A stretch of 7,581 nt of DNA from Lysobacteraceae bacterium (lineage in GTDB: Bacteria; Pseudomonadota; Gammaproteobacteria; Xanthomonadales; Wenzhouxiangellaceae), in NCBI GenBank assembly GCA_020201235.1, contig JAIVHD010000272.1, forward strand, positions 1 through 7,581, read 5' to 3'. Below are positions 1 through 5,690 of the stretch, one piece after another. The position numbers and the translations under genes were made by a program. Below the pieces are notes generated by a model that was given only the letters and a program-made list of their open reading frames with translations, was not told the origin of the DNA and searched no databases. Within the stretch, counting starts at the first letter, position 1. Each line of letters begins with the position of its first letter.

Positions 1-2
1 AG

Positions 3-248
3 GCACTGTTGCTGGATCTGGAGATGCCAAGAATGAACGGACTCGAATTGACCGCCCACCTGCGGGCCGACCAAAAGACCGGCGACTTGCCCATTATTAT
101 GATCACATCGCGTTCGACGGCCAAACACAAGCAGGAAGCCGACCGGGTCGGTGTCACCCACTACCTGACCAAACCCTACCAGGAGGCGCGGCTGGAAGAA
201 CTGATCAGACGCGTCGTGATCGATCGTCGCGAGTCGCTGCCGGCATGA
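3..248 (+). CDS. Response-regulator receiver domain, C-terminal part; probable ChpA-like hybrid kinase (5' truncated)
   Basis: This is the 3' end of a gene that begins before the window. The frame is open from base 3 and stops at TGA 246-248. The translation shows the second half of a CheY-type receiver: the phospho-acceptor aspartate in LLLDLEMPRMNG (Asp codon 15-17), the switch threonine in IIMITSRS and the conserved lysine in YLTKPY. The variant EMPRMNG, IIMITSRS followed by a KH.. stretch, and LTKPYQE strongly resembles the receiver at the C-terminus of ChpA, the CheA-type kinase of the Chp type IV pilus chemosensory system. The two CheW-like genes directly downstream fit that. It could instead be a free-standing CheY-like regulator, because only about 80 residues are visible. 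The receiver identity is certain; the ChpA assignment is inference. Confidence 0.85.
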   Translation, partial: ALLLDLEMPRMNGLELTAHLRADQKTGDLPIIMITSRSTAKHKQEADRVGVTHYLTKPYQEARLEELIRRVVIDRRESLPA

Positions 249-727
249 ATGCCCCCGAGTCGGCGGCACTGCCGCATCCGGGAACGGCAACCTGGGTGCT
301 TTTGCAATGGGATGATCACCGGATCGCGCTTCCTTCGGCCGACGTCGAGCGCATCGAGCAAGCCGGCGGACTGCGAGCCGCGTTACCGCGCGAAGCCGCT
401 GCCGCCTGGCTGGCCGATGGCGATCGACCGATTCCGGTTTATCGGTTAGGAGAGGGCTTGCGCCCCGGCTCTTGGAGCGGCACGACCGGGTTTGTATTGA
501 TCGGCCAACACGAAAACGCCAACTGGGGCCTGTGGGGCGATGGCGTGAGAATACTGGCTGCCGATGAACAACCGCGCGGCACGACCTGGCCTGCCGTATT
601 CGCCCGACGACGGCCACCGATTGAAGGCATTGGACTGCTGGTCGACGGCCTGCCGGTCATGATCAGCCGAGCCGCATTAATCGGCCCATGGCTGGCCGCG
701 CACTGGGCGCGTGGAGGCAAGCCATGA
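245..727 (+). CDS. CheW-like adaptor protein, divergent, tryptophan-rich
   Basis: A 160-residue protein whose ATG overlaps the upstream TGA in an ATGA (245-248), implying translational coupling with the receiver gene. The N-terminal part (about residues 16-40, including WVLLQW and IALPSADVERIEQ) has the spacing of the first strands of a CheW domain. A second hydrophobic portion (about 80-140) with GFVLIGQ and IGLLVDG fits the rest of the barrel. CheW proteins bridge chemoreceptors and the CheA kinase at the membrane. Here the likely partner is the ChpA-like kinase upstream. The sequence is far from canonical CheW and carries nine tryptophans in 160 residues, which is unusual. No signal peptide or membrane segment is visible. 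The CheW-like assignment rests on faint similarity plus context, so the fold is fairly likely but the role is inferred. Confidence 0.6.
   Translation: MNAPESAALPHPGTATWVLLQWDDHRIALPSADVERIEQAGGLRAALPREAAAAWLADGDRPIPVYRLGEGLRPGSWSGTTGFVLIGQHENANWGLWGDGVRILAADEQPRGTTWPAVFARRRPPIEGIGLLVDGLPVMISRAALIGPWLAAHWARGGKP
713..717 (+). promoter_or_regulatory. Shine-Dalgarno GGAGG that sets the start of the second CheW-like gene
   Basis: GGAGG sits six bases before the ATG at 724, inside the end of the preceding gene. It supports 724 rather than 688 as the start. Confidence 0.75.
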
Positions 728-1191
728 ATCCGGTCCACGCCTGGAGGCTTGAACCCGGCCAAGTTTCGATCGCGATCGCGCGCAACGATCTTGTCGAAGT
801 CCTGCACGACGTCAACGCCATGGGACTGCCGATTGGCCCGCGCTGGTGTCGGGAGATTCTGGCCTGGCGCGGCCGCCTGATTCCGCTGGCAAGCGCAACC
901 GGCAGCGGCGCCGGAAACGGTGCCGAAAATGATCTTGCGTATGCTGCGGTTATTGCGCTGCAGCCCGATCCGGAACGGGACGAAACCGAATATGTCGCGA
1001 TTCGAATACGAACACCGCCGCTGGCAATTGAGGTTGGTGCCGGCCAGGACCGCGAACCGCCGGCCGACCCGGTGTTTCCGCGCGAATATCTGCTGGCTTG
1101 CTTTGAGGATGGCGAGGACCCGGTCGCCGTTATCGACCTGGCGCGGCTGTTTGCCGTCAACGCCGGCGGACCGCCGCAATCGATTGATTGA
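724..1191 (+). CDS. CheW-like protein, probable ChpC-type adaptor
   Basis: A 155-residue protein with a CheW-type fold. CREILAWRGRLIPL (about residues 42-55) matches the typical CheW signature of a loop ending in W-R-G-x-x-(I/L)-P, and PVAVIDLARLF near the C-terminus matches the closing strand of the domain. I chose the ATG at 724 over an in-frame ATG at 688 because GGAGG lies at 713-717, six bases before 724, and because 724 forms an ATGA overlap with the previous gene. ChpC in Pseudomonas is a CheW homologue encoded downstream of chpA, and this gene occupies a similar position. It would couple receptors to the kinase controlling type IV pili. It ends 24 bases from the convergent nusB. ChpC identity is inferred; the CheW fold is more secure. 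Confidence 0.65.
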   Translation: MNPVHAWRLEPGQVSIAIARNDLVEVLHDVNAMGLPIGPRWCREILAWRGRLIPLASATGSGAGNGAENDLAYAAVIALQPDPERDETEYVAIRIRTPPLAIEVGAGQDREPPADPVFPREYLLACFEDGEDPVAVIDLARLFAVNAGGPPQSID

Positions 1192-1215
1192 TTGACCGGT
1201 AGCGGCCCTTCATGG

Positions 1216-1674
1216 TCATTGGGTCGATGTATATTCGACCGATCGCAATTCGCGCGCGAGCCGGTCGAGCACGCCGTTGACGAATGAATGACCCTGCTCG
1301 GCACCGAAACGGTGCGCTAATTCGACCGCCTCGTCGAGCACCACGCGATAGGGGACTTCCGGGTGATTGATCAGCTCGGTCGCGCCAATGCGCAGGATGA
1401 CCCGCTCCATCTGGTCGAGGCTGGAATCCAGCCGCGCGATGTGCGCACGAAGCCTTTCGTCGAGCTGTTCGCCTTGTGCGATGACCTCGCGCACCAGCTG
1501 CTCGAAGTAAACGGCATCCACTTCGTCGAAGTTCTGTTCTTCAAGAAACTGATCGATGATGCGGGTTGCCGGGTCGTCGTTGAGCTGCCAGCGATAAAGT
1601 GCCTGCAGCGCCCGCCGGCGGGCACGACGGCGCGGCTCGAACGAATGGCTGGCCTTGCCCCGACTATGTGCCAC
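1216..1674 (-). CDS. nusB: Transcription antitermination factor NusB
   Basis: A 152-residue all-helical RNA-binding protein that, with NusE (S10), binds boxA RNA and promotes processive transcription of rRNA operons. The family pattern is clear: RRRARRRALQALYRWQL at residues 15-31, the central DxxYFEQLVREV, and the C-terminal LRIGATELI, VPYRVVLDEAVELAHRFG and SFVNGVLDRLAREL blocks. Length is close to the E. coli protein (139), with a slightly longer basic N-terminus. The start is a GTG at 1674, backed by GGGAG in 1682-1687, eight bases upstream. It overlaps the end of ribH by 11 bases, so it is probably translated from the same mRNA. It is the last gene of the riboflavin cluster here; its 3' end faces the convergent CheW-like gene. 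No thiL follows, unlike in many gammaproteobacteria. Confidence 0.97.
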   Translation of the reverse strand: MAHSRGKASHSFEPRRRARRRALQALYRWQLNDDPATRIIDQFLEEQNFDEVDAVYFEQLVREVIAQGEQLDERLRAHIARLDSSLDQMERVILRIGATELINHPEVPYRVVLDEAVELAHRFGAEQGHSFVNGVLDRLARELRSVEYTSTQ

Positions 1675-2155
1675 TTGATGTGCTCCCGATCAAGCCGATC
1701 TGGTCTCTAAGGCCGGCCATTTCCAGCGCCGCAAGCGCAGCTTCGCGACCCTTGTTCTTGCGCGCCGGATCGGCCCGGTCGCGCGCCTGGTCGCCCGTTT
1801 CGGGTGTCAGCACGCCAAACGCGACGGGCACGCCGGTGGTCAGCGAGACCTGTTGAAGCCCGTGCGCGCATTCGCCGCTGATGAATTCAAAATGCGCAGT
1901 TTCACCGCGCACCACAGCACCGAGCGCGATGACCGCATCAAAGCACCCGCGATCGGCCAATTGCCGGCAAACCAGCGGAAGCTCCCAGGCACCGGGCACG
2001 CGCACCACAGTGATATCGCGGTCGGCCACGCCCTGGTCGGTCAGTGATGCGCGGCAGCCCGATAGCAGCATATCGGTGATTTCCATATTAAAACGCGCCA
2101 CCGCGATCGCGATTCGGCGGCCCTGACCGGCGGTCGGCGATTCGATTTCATTCAT
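1664..2155 (-). CDS. ribH: 6,7-dimethyl-8-ribityllumazine synthase
   Basis: A 163-residue protein that condenses 5-amino-6-ribitylamino-uracil with 3,4-dihydroxy-2-butanone 4-phosphate to form lumazine, the penultimate step of riboflavin synthesis. Lumazine synthases form pentamers or 60-mer capsids. Visible family features are RFNMEITDMLL (residues 21-31), VRVPGAWELP (51-60), RGETAHFEFI (83-92) with the catalytic-type histidine at 89 or so, PVAFGVLTPET (110-120), and RKNKGREAALAALEM (132-146). The length is normal and no key motif is missing. Its ATG overlaps the TGA of the upstream ribB-type gene in an ATGA (2152-2155), so translation is coupled. No strong Shine-Dalgarno lies at the ideal distance, which fits re-initiation. 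It is called ribE in E. coli nomenclature. Confidence 0.97.
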   Translation of the reverse strand: MNEIESPTAGQGRRIAIAVARFNMEITDMLLSGCRASLTDQGVADRDITVVRVPGAWELPLVCRQLADRGCFDAVIALGAVVRGETAHFEFISGECAHGLQQVSLTTGVPVAFGVLTPETGDQARDRADPARKNKGREAALAALEMAGLRDQIGLIGSTSSGT

Positions 2156-3276
2156 GCCTGCTGCTCTTCCCGGGGCACAACGTACTCTGTAATTTCCAAG
2201 CCAAAGCCGTCCAGCGCGTGCAGCCGTTTCGGCGCGCCGAATACCTGCATGCGGCGAATGCCCAGCTCGGCGATAATCTGCGCGGCAATGCCGTAGTTGC
2301 GCAGCTCGCTGGCGGCTCGGCCCTTGTCGACATCGACATCGGCCTTGGCCGTCGAACCGAGCAGACCGGCAAGACGCTCTTCATCGTTCTCATCATAGCC
2401 CAGCACCAGCGCCAGGCCGCACCCGCGACGGGCGATATCGGCCAGCGCGGCATCCAGCGGCATGCCAAAGGTCGGCTCGACAATGCCGATCACGTCGCCC
2501 AAAAGCTCGGGCACGTGCACCCGCACCGGAAACGGCTGGTCGGCGTGAATCTCGCCCCGGACCAGTGCCCAATGCAGTTTCTGATTGATCCGGTCGCGAA
2601 AAACCTTTAATTCAAACGGCCCATGCGCGGTGCCGACGGTTTGGCTGTGGATGCACTCCACGTTCTGCTCGGTGCCCAGCCGATAACGAATCAGATCGGC
2701 CACTGTGCCGATCTTTAGATCGTGCTCGCGAACAAAAACTTCCAGTTCTGGTCGACGCGCCATAGTGCCGTCCTCGTTGAGGATTTCGACCAGCACGCCG
2801 GCCGGCTCCAGCCCGGCCAACAGCGCCAGATCGAGGCTGGCCTCGGTGTGGCCGGCGCGCGCCATCACGCCGCCTGGCTGGGCCATCAGCGGAAAGACAT
2901 GACCCGGCTGGGTCAGGTGCTCGGGCCGCGCATCGGGGCGTACCGCCGTTCGGATGGTGTGAGCCCGGTCATAGGCCGAGATGCCGGTGGTCACGCCCTC
3001 GGCGGCCTCGATGGAGACCGTGAAATTGGTCTGGTGGTGGCGATCGGTATCGCGCACCATCAGCTGCAGGCCTAGCTGCTTGCAGCGCTCGCGCGTCAGC
3101 GAAAGACAAATCAGACCGCGCCCGAAGCGCGCCATAAAGTTGATATCTTCGGGCCTGACCAGGCTACCGGCCATGATCAGGTCACCCTCGTTTTCGCGGT
3201 CCTCGTCGTCGAGCATCACCACCATCTTGCCGGCGCGAATGTCTTCGAGAATCGATTCAATGGTGTCAAATTGCAT
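2152..3276 (-). CDS. ribB: 3,4-dihydroxy-2-butanone 4-phosphate synthase fused to a degenerate GTP cyclohydrolase II domain (RibBX type)
   Basis: A 374-residue protein. Residues 1 to about 200 form a complete RibB domain that turns ribulose 5-phosphate into 3,4-dihydroxy-2-butanone 4-phosphate plus formate. The metal and substrate motifs are intact: DDEDRENEGD (23-32), EGVTTGISAYDRA (93-105), PGHVFPL (124-130) and AGHTEASLDL (141-150). Residues from about 205 onward have the length and layout of GTP cyclohydrolase II (RVHVPELLGDVIG at 252-264). However, the three zinc-binding cysteines of the active enzyme align with Glu257, Pro268 and Phe270, and the GTP-contacting QEGRGIGL segment is absent (LGYDENDEERLAG instead). 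The second domain is therefore almost certainly not a cyclohydrolase. Such RibBX fusions are known in proteobacteria. The gene starts three bases after the ribE stop and overlaps ribH. A separate ribA is expected elsewhere in the genome. Confidence 0.95.
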   Translation of the reverse strand: MQFDTIESILEDIRAGKMVVMLDDEDRENEGDLIMAGSLVRPEDINFMARFGRGLICLSLTRERCKQLGLQLMVRDTDRHHQTNFTVSIEAAEGVTTGISAYDRAHTIRTAVRPDARPEHLTQPGHVFPLMAQPGGVMARAGHTEASLDLALLAGLEPAGVLVEILNEDGTMARRPELEVFVREHDLKIGTVADLIRYRLGTEQNVECIHSQTVGTAHGPFELKVFRDRINQKLHWALVRGEIHADQPFPVRVHVPELLGDVIGIVEPTFGMPLDAALADIARRGCGLALVLGYDENDEERLAGLLGSTAKADVDVDKGRAASELRNYGIAAQIIAELGIRRMQVFGAPKRLHALDGFGLEITEYVVPREEQQA

Positions 3277-3279
3277 GCA

Positions 3280-3894
3280 TCAGCCTCGTTGTTCGTCGGT
3301 GTCGCGCAGCGCCATAAAGCGCTCCAGGTAACGCGCGATCGGGTCGACCTCCAGGTTGACCGGGTCGCCGGCGGCGAGATCGCCCAGGGTGGTTGCCGCC
3401 AGCGTGTGCGGAATCAGGTTAAGCTCGAAAAAAAAGCCGTCAACGACATTGACCGTCAGGCTGACGCCGTCAAGCGTCACCGAACCCTTGCGTGCAATAT
3501 AGCGCGCTAACGTCGGCGGCGCTTCAAAGCGCATCCGGCGATTGTCGCCCAAAACCTCGGTTTCGACCAGCCTGGCAACGCCGTCGACGTGCCCGGAGAC
3601 CCAGTGGCCGCCGAGCGCGTCGCCCGCTTTCAGGGCCGGCTCGAGGTTAACCACCGAACCGGGTTCGAGACGGTCCAGCGTGGTCAGCTTCAGAGTCTCG
3701 AACGAGGCATCGGCCGCAAACGAGTCCGGGCCGGGTTCAAGTGCGGTCAGGCAGACCCCGTTGACCGCGACGCTGTCGCCGGTGTTGAGTCCAAATCCGG
3801 CCAGCGCCTCGGATTCGACCACCACCCGGCGTCCGCCGGCGCTCGGCGCGGTACTTCGAATGGCACCCAAACCTTTGATAATGCCGGTGAACAT
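3280..3894 (-). CDS. ribE: Riboflavin synthase, alpha subunit
   Basis: A 204-residue protein that dismutates two lumazine molecules into riboflavin and the pyrimidine that RibH reuses. It is built from two similar barrels. The N-terminal one starts with the hallmark MFTGII and contains NGVCLT (45-50). The second starts around GGHWVSGHVDG (95-105) and contains KGSVTLDGVSLTVN (136-149) and LIPHT (160-164). The tail NLEVDPIARYLER (180-192) is also typical. I start it at ATG 3894 instead of the TTG at 3903, because MFTGII is the conserved N-terminus and GAGGAG (3910-3905) lies ten bases upstream of 3894 but only one base from 3903. It is separated from ribD by 149 non-coding bases, the largest gap within the rib genes. 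It is called ribC in E. coli. Confidence 0.96.
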   Translation of the reverse strand: MFTGIIKGLGAIRSTAPSAGGRRVVVESEALAGFGLNTGDSVAVNGVCLTALEPGPDSFAADASFETLKLTTLDRLEPGSVVNLEPALKAGDALGGHWVSGHVDGVARLVETEVLGDNRRMRFEAPPTLARYIARKGSVTLDGVSLTVNVVDGFFFELNLIPHTLAATTLGDLAAGDPVNLEVDPIARYLERFMALRDTDEQRG

Positions 3895-3904
3895 GATCAG
3901 CAAA

Positions 3905-3910
3905 CTCCTC
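3905..3910 (-). promoter_or_regulatory. Shine-Dalgarno GAGGAG for ribE
   Basis: On the minus strand this reads GAGGAG, ten bases before ATG 3894. Its position rules out the TTG at 3903 as the start codon. Confidence 0.7.
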
Positions 3911-3921
3911 GGCTCATTGAT

Positions 3922-3945
3922 TGGCTGTGGTCGCCGCTGCAGCCA
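3922..3945 (-). other. Hairpin in the ribE leader
   Basis: Perfect six-base arms, TGGCTG (3922-3927) and CAGCCA (3940-3945), flank a 12-base loop in the 149-base gap between ribD and ribE, about 30 bases upstream of the ribE start. It has no T-tract, so it is not a standard terminator. I see none of the conserved segments of an FMN riboswitch around it. Function is unknown and it may be chance in GC-rich DNA. Confidence 0.3.
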
Positions 3946-4043
3946 CCCGGACGGGGCCGGTTGTGTGCGCTCATGCGCCCAATTCAGCCCGCCCGACTCG
4001 CGTCACGATCCGTGGCCGCGATGATTGCTTGGCAGGCACCGAC

Positions 4044-5132
4044 TCATGCAACGACCGGGCTCAATCGAAAGCGCCAATCCGGGCCCACCTTGCGACACTC
4101 CAGCACAGTGAAATGGAGGCGTCGGTCGAGTTTTTCCACCCCGGGCAGGCGCAGCATCGCGCCGCCATCCGCGCCGATCGTGCAAGGGGCTTGATACACC
4201 AGCAATTCATCAACCAATCCGGCGACCAGCAGCGCGCCGCTCAGGGTCGGCCCGGCCTCGGCGTGCAGCTCATTGATCTCGTAGCCGGCGAGCGCGTCGA
4301 GCAGTGGCCCGAGCGCGACCCGGCCAGCATCACCGGGGCCGATTTCCAGCCTTTCACAGCCCTCCGGCGAACGCCCGGCAGTCGGCACGCAGGCATGAAT
4401 CACACGCGCGCCGCTCGAAAGAATACGGGCCGAGGCCGGCATCCGGGCGCGGCTGTCGACGACCACGACGACTGGCGTCGCCCGGTACCCGGGCAGGCGC
4501 ACATCAAGACCGGGATCGTCGGCCAACACGGTTCCGATGCCGGTCAAAATAGCACCGGCCCTCGCCCGCCAGCGATGACCGTCGACCCGGGCCGGCTCGT
4601 CGGTAATCCACATCGATCGGCCGTCGGCACCTACGCTTCTGCCGTCCAGGGACGCTGCCAGCTTGGCCCGCAGCCACGGCCGACCGCGTTCGAAGCGGCT
4701 GATGAAGCCTGGATTAAGTTCGCGCGCCTCGGCCTGCATCAGGCCCGAGCGCACCTCAATTCCGGCTGCGTGCAACTGCTTCAGGCCCTGACCGGCCACG
4801 CGCGGGTGCGGGTCGACCATCGCACACACGACCCGGGCGATACCGGCCTCTGAAAGCGCGTTGGTGCACGGTGGCGTGCGGCCGTAAAACGAACAAGGTT
4901 CGAGCGTGACGTAGGCGGTCGCGCCACGGGCCGCCTCGCCGGCATCGCCAAGCGCCATGACTTCGGCATGCGGACCGCCGGCGCGCTCGTGCCAGCCGCG
5001 GCCAAGCACTTTCCCGGCACCTGCAATCACGCAGCCGACGCGCGGATTCGGCTCGGTCGTCCACAGACCTCGCCGGGCCAAGCGCAGCGCCTCGGCCATG
5101 TGGGCATGATCGTGCGCCTCGAATCGGGTCAC
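4044..5132 (-). CDS. ribD: Bifunctional diaminohydroxyphosphoribosylaminopyrimidine deaminase / 5-amino-6-(5-phosphoribosylamino)uracil reductase
   Basis: A 362-residue two-domain enzyme for the second and third steps of riboflavin synthesis. The N-terminal deaminase (1 to about 145) has PNPRVGCVI (28-36), the zinc/catalytic HAE (55-57) and PCSFYGRTPPC (79-89), whose two cysteines bind zinc. The C-terminal NADPH-dependent reductase (about 150-362) has KLAASLDGRS (157-166), the ILTGIGTVLADDP block (195-207) and AEAGPTLSGALL (291-302). Length matches the family (E. coli 367). One oddity is Phe82, where the E. coli and B. subtilis enzymes have histidine in PCSH. The start is taken as GTG 5132. 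An in-frame ATG at 5099 would remove part of the first helix (EAHDHAHMAEAL), which homologues keep, though neither start has a strong Shine-Dalgarno. It lies 110 bases downstream of the nrdR remnant. Confidence 0.95.
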   Translation of the reverse strand: MTRFEAHDHAHMAEALRLARRGLWTTEPNPRVGCVIAGAGKVLGRGWHERAGGPHAEVMALGDAGEAARGATAYVTLEPCSFYGRTPPCTNALSEAGIARVVCAMVDPHPRVAGQGLKQLHAAGIEVRSGLMQAEARELNPGFISRFERGRPWLRAKLAASLDGRSVGADGRSMWITDEPARVDGHRWRARAGAILTGIGTVLADDPGLDVRLPGYRATPVVVVVDSRARMPASARILSSGARVIHACVPTAGRSPEGCERLEIGPGDAGRVALGPLLDALAGYEINELHAEAGPTLSGALLVAGLVDELLVYQAPCTIGADGGAMLRLPGVEKLDRRLHFTVLECRKVGPDWRFRLSPVVA

Positions 5133-5205
5133 ATCAAAAACGGCGCCAGCGTGCGGCCGCGCTTGCTGCCCGGCGGCCCGACCGGCAATCTGGCGGGTCG
5201 AGCGG

Positions 5206-5221
5206 TCGGCTGACCAGCCGA
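5206..5221 (-). other. Short perfect inverted repeat in the nrdR-ribD gap
   Basis: TCGGCTGACCAGCCGA has seven-base arms around a two-base centre. It could form a tight hairpin or be a dimeric protein site. There is no T-run, so it is not an evident intrinsic terminator. Chance occurrence in GC-rich sequence is possible. Confidence 0.25.
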
Positions 5222-5242
5222 TCGCCGGGCTTGCGTGCCGGG

Positions 5243-5476
5243 TCAGTCATCGCGCTGACCCAGCAACGAGATTTGGCGGGCATCAATACCTTCGGGCTGT
5301 TCGCGTTCCAGGCGCTCGATTTCCTCGCGAAAAGCCTGCACGTCCTCAAACCGGCGATAGACCGAGGCAAACCGCACGTAAGCGACCTGGTCCAGTCGGC
5401 GAATCTGAAAACCGTCGGAGGTCAAGCGCGAGTCGACCACGCGCGTATCGGTATGATTACAGAATGGGCACCACAT
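5243..5476 (-). pseudogene. nrdR: NrdR transcriptional repressor with a clean in-frame internal deletion
   Basis: NrdR represses ribonucleotide reductase operons. The intact protein is about 150 residues: an N-terminal zinc ribbon with two CxxC pairs that binds NrdR boxes, then an ATP-cone that senses ATP/dATP. This frame encodes only 77 residues. Residues 1-27 match the NrdR start (MWCPFC, VVDSRL, then DGFQIRR), and residues 28 onward match its far end ([19 protein letters not shown], then FREEIERLE). Compared with the E. coli protein, Arg27 joins directly to the leucine at position 119, so about 91 residues (273 bases, in frame) are absent. The second CxxC pair and all but the last helix of the ATP-cone are gone. 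The junction lies at about 5395/5396. The start ATG at 5476 and the stop are normal, and the location upstream of ribD is the expected one. It is probably non-functional as NrdR unless it is an assembly error. Confidence 0.85.
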
Positions 5477-5563
5477 GAGAGCCGTAAACCTTCGCCTGAT
5501 AGAAAACCAAATAAACGGACGACGAACATTGCAGTCGCGATATCCATTGAATTGCGAAAACCA

Positions 5564-5579
5564 TCGTTCAATCGTTCAA
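5564..5579. repeat. Tandem 8-base direct repeat TCGTTCAA x2
   Basis: Two exact adjacent copies lie in the spacer upstream of nrdR. On the minus strand each reads TTGAACGA, which begins with a -35-like TTGAAC. Two copies may be chance, a regulator site or slippage. Confidence 0.5.
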
Positions 5580-5650
5580 CCGACTCATGTTACTTGATCT
5601 ACTGGCGATTTGGCGGATGGATGGTCCGTCAATCCGATGGTCAACCCCAA

Positions 5651-5672
5651 CGTTGCATCGGCGCCCGCAACG
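5651..5672 (-). terminator. Possible weak hairpin terminator after the membrane-protein gene
   Basis: Arms CGTTGC (5651-5656) and GCAACG (5667-5672) flank a GC-rich 10-base loop that itself contains GGCGCC. It begins about 19 bases past the stop of the minus-strand gene ending at 5691. No U-rich tract follows, so intrinsic termination is doubtful. Confidence 0.25.
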
Positions 5673-5690
5673 CCGCCGGCTTGATCGGGC

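Larger units (their letters stand above)
5477..5690. other. 214-base intergenic region upstream of nrdR
   Basis: This relatively AT-rich spacer separates the membrane-protein gene from nrdR and is the most likely place for the promoter of the nrdR-rib-nusB block on the minus strand. I could not settle on a convincing -35/-10 pair. It contains a tandem duplication of TCGTTCAA at 5564-5579 and a hairpin at 5651-5672. No credible coding sequence is seen. Confidence 0.5.

Noticed and set aside
688..723. Earlier ATG for the second CheW-like gene
   Set aside because: It would add 12 residues inside the upstream gene with no ribosome-binding site. ATG 724 has GGAGG six bases upstream and an ATGA junction.
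1181..1194. GATT repeats at the end of the second CheW-like gene
   Set aside because: Only three units, partly coding. Too short to be meaningful.
439..1304. Long minus-strand frames opposite the CheW-like genes
   Set aside because: Low-complexity Arg/Ala/Pro-rich translations with no motifs. The plus-strand genes have coupled starts and a strong ribosome-binding site.
3895..4043. FMN riboswitch upstream of ribE
   Set aside because: The position is suitable, but the conserved RFN segments are not recognisable on the minus strand.
3921..4853. 310-codon plus-strand frame opposite ribD
   Set aside because: Antisense shadow of ribD and the ribD-ribE gap. The ribD frame carries complete catalytic motifs, while this one shows none.
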